Positions 5,683 through 8,566 of a stretch of DNA of 8,566 nucleotides are shown here, in pieces (position 1 is the stretch's first letter; each line of letters opens with the position of its first letter). Below the pieces are notes generated by a model, which saw nothing but the letters and a program-made list of their open reading frames with translations, ran no database searches and was not told where the DNA came from. The translations under genes were made by a program, and so were the position numbers. This stretch comes from Acidithiobacillus sp. GTDB taxonomy: Bacteria; Pseudomonadota; Gammaproteobacteria; Acidithiobacillales; Acidithiobacillaceae. The stretch spans positions 1-8,566 of the forward strand of contig JAPTWR010000135.1 of assembly GCA_028065135.1 (NCBI GenBank). Reading direction: 5' to 3'.

Positions 5683-6174
5683 TTAGTCCTGGAACCGACC
5701 TCGCAACCCGCGCAGGGTGCGGCGCACCTGTTCCAACTCGCCCTCATCCCCTTCCGTGAAGGCCCGCTTGAGATAGTCGATATGGGCGGGAAAGACTTGG
5801 GCGAAAAGCGCCTCGCCTGCCGGAGTCAGGACGGCGAGGAAACTGCGCCGGTCGCCGACCGGCACCTCCCTGCGAACCAGTCCTTTTTCTTCGAGGCGGT
5901 CGATGATGCCGGTCAGGGTTCCCTTGGTGATCAAGGTTTTTTGGGCAAGCTGGCTGAGGGGCATTCCTTGGGTGTTGCCCAGGGTAGCGATGACGTCAAA
6001 CTGCGCTGGCGTGAGGCCCAGTTGCCGGACATGAGCGGCGGAGTAGGCGGAAAAGGCATGGTAGGCTTGAGCGAGCTCTCGCAGGACTGCGAGAAAAGGC
6101 TCCTGGATTGTGGCCTTCGGCGTAGCCGTGTAAGAAAGCAGCATCGTTGATTCCCCGGTCGTTCCGTCACGCAT
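5683..6174 (-). CDS. MarR-family winged-helix transcriptional regulator
   Basis: The 163-residue product has MarR architecture. An N-terminal dimerisation helix (about 24-50) is followed by LTPAQFDVIATL (54-65), then the helix-turn-helix LSQLAQKTLITKGTLTGIID (73-92) with LEEKGLVRRE (94-103). The wing GDRRS (107-111) carries the conserved Asp-Arg, then LTPAGEALF (116-124) and a C-terminal dimerisation helix. The MarR domain has no Cys, so a Cys-based oxidation sensor of the OhrR type is unlikely and a small-molecule ligand is more probable. The frame is open from 6189. I choose 6174 because GGAGAGG lies 6 bases upstream; an ATG at 6144 with GGGGA ahead is the alternative. Its promoter -10 sits in a near-palindrome, implying autorepression. 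It precedes the CDGSH-YceI-membrane-VOC operon by about 107 bases. Confidence 0.93.
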   Translation of the reverse strand: MRDGTTGESTMLLSYTATPKATIQEPFLAVLRELAQAYHAFSAYSAAHVRQLGLTPAQFDVIATLGNTQGMPLSQLAQKTLITKGTLTGIIDRLEEKGLVRREVPVGDRRSFLAVLTPAGEALFAQVFPAHIDYLKRAFTEGDEGELEQVRRTLRGLRGRFQD

Positions 6175-6206
6175 CCTCATCCTCTCCATGATGTTTCCAG
6201 TTAGAA

Positions 6207-6222
6207 AGTCCTATATAGAACT
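6207..6222. promoter_or_regulatory. Near-palindromic operator in the marR promoter
   Basis: AGTCCTATATAGAACT is a 16-bp palindrome with one mismatched pair. It covers the -10 hexamer of the marR promoter and contains the CTATATAGA 9-mer that recurs ahead of the CDGSH gene (5636-5644). Size and position are typical for a MarR dimer site that blocks RNA polymerase. Binding is inferred. Confidence 0.55.
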
Positions 6223-6240
6223 ATTTGGGACGGACGTCAA
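6212..6240 (-). promoter_or_regulatory. Sigma70-type promoter of marR
   Basis: On the minus strand TTGACG (6235-6240) is separated by exactly 17 bp from TATATA (6212-6217). The -35 matches five of six consensus positions and the -10 matches four. Transcription would start near 6205, giving a short leader before the marR start at 6174. The -10 lies within the near-palindrome at 6207-6222. Confidence 0.6.
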
Positions 6241-6785
6241 AGGGGGCTGTAGGACCCGAATTCCGCGATTGATATCGGAAACGAGTAGTCAAGTATCGTA
6301 GGGCGGCATACGCAGGCTGGGTTTACCCTGATATTCGCAATTCACGCGCGGAATAATCTCATCTGTCTGTCCCGTGCTTCTCCATGTGCGCATTCTTCCG
6401 AAAAGACTGAGGGATAAACTCACTCAAATAGCCCGGGACAGAGCACCTAAATTATTGCGGGACGTGGCATATGGCTATAGTGCATTGTAAAACCAATATT
6501 TTCTCAGATTAGTATTGTGTAGTTTTATGTAATAATATAGTATCTCACTGATACGGCAACAACCATGCCCACACAGAAGCGCTCAAGACGCTGGGTGGAG
6601 CGCATCAGAAACTCCAATAGCTATATATGGATCCTTGATTGGGCCATCTACTGCAATGATCTGGCGGACAGACTGGAGGAAATACCACTCATGGCTCGGA
6701 CAAATCCACCGCGAATGCAATTTCCAACGGCCCCAAAGCAGCGAAAGCTGTCATCCAGTAGGTTGACCATTTTTTTTCGAAATAC
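6241..6785. other. Long spacer without a convincing gene
   Basis: Between marR and the small two-helix membrane gene no frame gives a credible protein. A plus-strand ORF at 6565-6789 (74 codons) has no ribosome binding site and odd composition. A minus-strand stretch near 6300-6440 reads briefly like protein (GRMRTWRSTGQTDEIIPRV) but has stops on both sides. A 9-bp inverted repeat, TCTGTCCCG (6366-6374) and CGGGACAGA (6434-6442), lies 59 bp apart. The section 6480-6560 is very AT-rich. It may be decayed mobile or gene-remnant DNA. Confidence 0.4.
6726..6752 (+). repeat. Degenerate copy of a 27-bp element also at 109-135
   Basis: This segment matches 109-135 at 23 of 27 positions without gaps. 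In one frame both copies read NG-x-KAA-x-AV, with two of the four differences silent, so they could be remnants of related coding sequence. In this copy a stop follows two codons later. Neither copy is part of a gene I can call. Confidence 0.4.
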
Positions 6786-7052
6786 TTAACAATTAACTGA
6801 GCATGAGATAAACAAACCTGCCAACTGCAGGATCGAGCCAACTGTGATGCAACCAAGACCGACCCACATGGAAATATTACGCTTTCTTTCCCACGCTTCA
6901 AAAATACCAAGCTTATGTACTTTTGCGCCGCCGCCAAAAGAAACCGTGGCCCCGTGTGTTTCGCCACGAAACTTGCGAACTACCTCATAAGCTACAAACC
7001 ACGCGCCAACCAGAACAAGGAGTATACCAAAAGCAGATAAACACATTCCCAT
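6786..7052 (-). CDS. Small two-helix membrane protein, unknown function
   Basis: The 88-residue product has a hydrophobic helix at about 3-25 (MCLSAFGILLVLVGAWFVAY), then a short basic stretch (EVVRKFRGETHG) and a Gly-rich segment (FGGGAKVHKLG). A charged amphipathic part with FEAWERKRN follows, then a second hydrophobic helix at about 61-83 (MWVGLGCITVGSILQLAGLF). Regular charge placement around two helices supports a real gene. I prefer the ATG at 7052, preceded by GGTGA; the frame extends to a TTG at 7085 without support, and an ATG at 7046 is an alternative. A possible promoter lies just upstream. It stands alone between two spacers and gives no hint of a pathway. Confidence 0.6.
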   Translation of the reverse strand: MGMCLSAFGILLVLVGAWFVAYEVVRKFRGETHGATVSFGGGAKVHKLGIFEAWERKRNISMWVGLGCITVGSILQLAGLFISCSVNC

Positions 7053-7071
7053 GTTATCACCAATTGTGAAT

Positions 7072-7101
7072 ACTATGCCTAACAATAATGATGCATATCA
7101 A
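7072..7101 (-). promoter_or_regulatory. Possible promoter of the small two-helix membrane gene
   Basis: On the minus strand TTGATA (7096-7101; five of six -35 positions) is followed after 18 bp by CATAGT (7072-7077; four of six -10 positions). Transcription would begin near 7065, giving a short leader that still contains the GGTGA site ahead of 7052. Confidence 0.3.
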
Positions 7102-7525
7102 GTGCGGGAAGCTTCAATTCATAATTGAGAAACTTCTAGTTATTTCACCCCTTTTCCATACATATATATCGAATATGGTTCAAAATAATAATCCTGATAT
7201 CACCTTTATCCTTTCGGTAAAAGGCGAGAAAATTGCGCCTTCACCTCGCCTCACAGATAAAATTTGTGTCATGCAAGCGAGAAACCGTCTAGCCTCTTCA
7301 GCAGATCTAGGGTAGACCACCCACGAGATACTGGCACGGGAGCCTCCACAAACGCAGCATCATGGCTCTCAAACAGTAACAGACCGGCTAGACCACGCAA
7401 CCTGATGCGCTAAGCTTGGTTTTCTTGGCCATCGTCAGGAGTCAGAGCTTTCAATCATTCCCGCCAATTGTCGAATATATCTTTGGGAAAGGTTCAAAAT
7501 CTTTAGCATCCTCCCCGCTGACGCC
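7102..7525. other. Spacer without a convincing gene
   Basis: No frame here looks like protein. A plus-strand ORF at 7088-7315 (75 codons) has no ribosome binding site and an unlikely composition. AAGGCG (7221-7226) can pair with CGCCTT (7236-7241), and GGCGAG (7223-7228) with CTCGCC (7244-7249); these stems exclude each other and no T-run follows. Two tiny minus-strand ORFs near 7420 and 7510 are too short to support. No terminator for the glutathione transferase gene was found. Confidence 0.4.
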
Positions 7526-8167
7526 TTAATCTTTCAGTGAATGCGGAGGTCCTTCAATTTTGCGGGCCTCGCAAACTGAAGGCATCATAGCTATACGCTC
7601 AAAATAACTTGAAAGATTGCGCCACGGTGACAGGGCAATCTCGAGCCGCTGAGCCCAGGTCAGCATGACGAATAAATATGCATCAGGCGCAGTGAACGAA
7701 TCGCCCATTAGATAATTGCGGCCCCCCAGCGCACGATCAACGTAGGCTAAGCGAGGTGAAACCAAAGTACGCGTGGCTTGCTGGCCCGTGGCAGTCTTGG
7801 ACAGAAAATTCGCAGCAACGCCGCCGTGCCGTTCTGGAGTAATGAAATTCTTGTGGATCTCGGTGGCGATAAAATTGAGCCATTCCAAAGAATGATAGCG
7901 TGAGTGAAGCCCTTGAGCTGGCAAGAGACCCTGCTCTGGTTTCGTATCTGCGATAAATTGCAGGATTACAGCGCACTCGGTGATAACATCGCCATCTTCC
8001 AGCTTCAAAGCCGGCACATAGGACTTTGGATTGATCTCATTGTAGTCGCCGCCTGACCAAGACTTGGCCATCAAGTCGACTTTTTCCAGTGAAAAGGGGA
8101 GACTCGCCTCACGAAGCAAGATGTGGGGCGCAAGCGAACTGGCACCAGCGGCATAGAAGAGAATCAT
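7526..8167 (-). CDS. Beta-class-like glutathione S-transferase
   Basis: The 213-residue product has the usual length and layout of bacterial beta-class glutathione transferases. The thioredoxin-like N-terminal domain opens MILFYAAGASSLAPHILLRE. NPKSYVPALKLEDGDVITEC (47-65 region) contains the cis-Pro of Val51-Pro52 and the Glu64 that binds the gamma-glutamyl group of glutathione. The all-helical C-terminal domain contains LEWLNFIATEIHKNF, whose His105 corresponds to the conserved active-site His of the class. FTAPDAYLFVMLTWA is the typical N-capping and hydrophobic-staple region. The family's usual Cys10 is Ser here (ASS instead of ACS), so glutathione chemistry may differ. The frame is open to 8326, but the fold begins at 8167, where GGAG precedes the ATG. 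A TTGACA lies at 8228-8233 (minus strand) without a good -10. It detoxifies electrophiles or peroxides in the cytoplasm by analogy. Confidence 0.92.
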   Translation of the reverse strand: MILFYAAGASSLAPHILLREASLPFSLEKVDLMAKSWSGGDYNEINPKSYVPALKLEDGDVITECAVILQFIADTKPEQGLLPAQGLHSRYHSLEWLNFIATEIHKNFITPERHGGVAANFLSKTATGQQATRTLVSPRLAYVDRALGGRNYLMGDSFTAPDAYLFVMLTWAQRLEIALSPWRNLSSYFERIAMMPSVCEARKIEGPPHSLKD

Positions 8168-8393
8168 GTTCGCTCCGTTGTGGGTTCGTGAGGCTGACTT
8201 TTCCAGTCGAGCAGATGGCTTGGCATGTGTCAAGTTCTGGCCCCAACCAAAATTCTGCAATTGGCTTCTGTACCCCAAGCTTTTTTGCCAATGAATGACC
8301 GCAATCAGCCCAAAAGTGCCCATCAACTAACTGTCGATTAAACGTTCGTTTTGTGGAATCTCGTTCACCAACTGTTTGGCCAACACCGCCGAA

Positions 8394-8566
8394 TTACTGG
8401 TTGGCGCCTTCTGGAGGTGGTGCCTTGGCCTCTGCGTTTTCCCGCATGGCCTTCACCGCCTGCCCCAGCCCTTCCTGAAACTGATGACTATGCACATGCA
8501 ACTGACCGAGCAGGCGATGGAGCTCCTCACGCGTCCCGCTTTGCCGGACTTGGAGGATTTCCTGCC
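8394..8566 (-). CDS. C-terminal end of an unidentified gene (partial)
   Basis: On the minus strand one frame is open from the window edge for 56 codons to a TAA at 8394-8396. The peptide is helical and charged: QEILQVRQSGTREELHRLLG, then QLHVHSHQFQEGLGQAVKAM, and a Glu/Ala/Pro-rich tail ending in GANQ. The other two minus frames are respectively interrupted or Arg/Ser-rich and less protein-like. The helix-rich, coiled-coil-prone tail would suit a DNA-binding, mobilisation or structural protein, but no family can be named. It is followed on the same strand, about 226 bases on, by the glutathione transferase start. Confidence 0.65.
   Translation of the reverse strand, partial: QEILQVRQSGTREELHRLLGQLHVHSHQFQEGLGQAVKAMRENAEAKAPPPEGANQ

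Noticed and set aside
5623..5759. CRISPR-like or tandem repeat structure around the ACTATA motifs
   Set aside because: The recurring CTATAT units are irregularly spaced and few. They fit operator half-sites better than an array.
6366..6442. 9-bp inverted repeat TCTGTCCCG / CGGGACAGA as insertion sequence ends
   Set aside because: The enclosed 59 bases are too short for a transposase, and no target-site duplication is visible. It is likely chance or a remnant.
6565..6789. Plus-strand 74-codon ORF with a C-terminal FPTAPKQRKLSSSRLTIFF
   Set aside because: It has no ribosome binding site and Arg/Ser-rich composition. It overlaps the degenerate repeat copy and runs into the 3' end of the small membrane gene on the other strand.
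7088..7315. Plus-strand 75-codon ORF in the spacer right of the small membrane gene
   Set aside because: It has no ribosome binding site, no domain pattern and composition like random AT-rich DNA. It is best left as spacer.
8168..8326. N-terminal 53-residue extension of the glutathione transferase frame
   Set aside because: The extension has no ribosome binding site and no fold similarity. The thioredoxin-like domain starts exactly at the ATG at 8167, which has GGAG upstream.

Overview
The window looks like an accessory region of a proteobacterial chromosome or large plasmid. The beta-class glutathione transferase, the periplasmic YceI protein and the dual-CDGSH iron-sulfur protein all fit a Gram-negative host. 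An acidophile-type gammaproteobacterium or Acidithiobacillia relative is possible, but nothing seen here settles the genus. Composition is patchy: the two left-hand genes (about 247-2699) and the right-hand spacers are visibly AT-rich, whereas the block at about 3300-6180 is GC-rich. This suggests modules of different origin placed side by side.

Layout. (1) 1-76 holds the apparent tail of a gene entering from the left. (2) 247-2699 is a plus-strand pair: a ~632-residue protein I do not recognise, then a 146-residue three-helix membrane protein with a clear ribosome binding site. (3) 2775-3196 holds a short leader-like ORF whose stop overlaps the start of an orphan TetR C-terminal domain with no DNA-binding half. 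(4) 3213-6174 is a minus-strand block in the order marR, dual CDGSH protein, yceI-type protein, polytopic membrane protein, and a VOC-fold (glyoxalase/extradiol-like) gene broken by two frameshifts. (5) 6241-6785 and 7053-7525 are long spacers flanking a small two-helix membrane protein. (6) 7526-8167 is a beta-class glutathione transferase with Ser where the family usually has its N-terminal Cys. (7) 8394-8566 is the tail of another minus-strand gene entering from the right.

How the parts fit. The MarR gene has a good sigma70-type promoter (TTGACG, 17 bp, TATATA) whose -10 lies in a near-palindrome. The same 9-mer, CTATATAGA, recurs just upstream of the CDGSH gene next to an 8+8 bp inverted repeat. 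The simplest reading is a MarR protein that represses itself and a downstream redox or detoxification operon (CDGSH, YceI, membrane protein, VOC enzyme). The membrane protein and YceI fit an envelope or lipophilic small-molecule role, but substrate and inducer cannot be read from sequence.

The best candidate for an undescribed system is the left-hand pair (2). Both genes lack a recognisable family, share base composition and strand, and combine a large protein bearing a C-terminal hydrophobic segment with a small membrane partner. No CRISPR array, tRNA, rRNA or complete insertion sequence was found.
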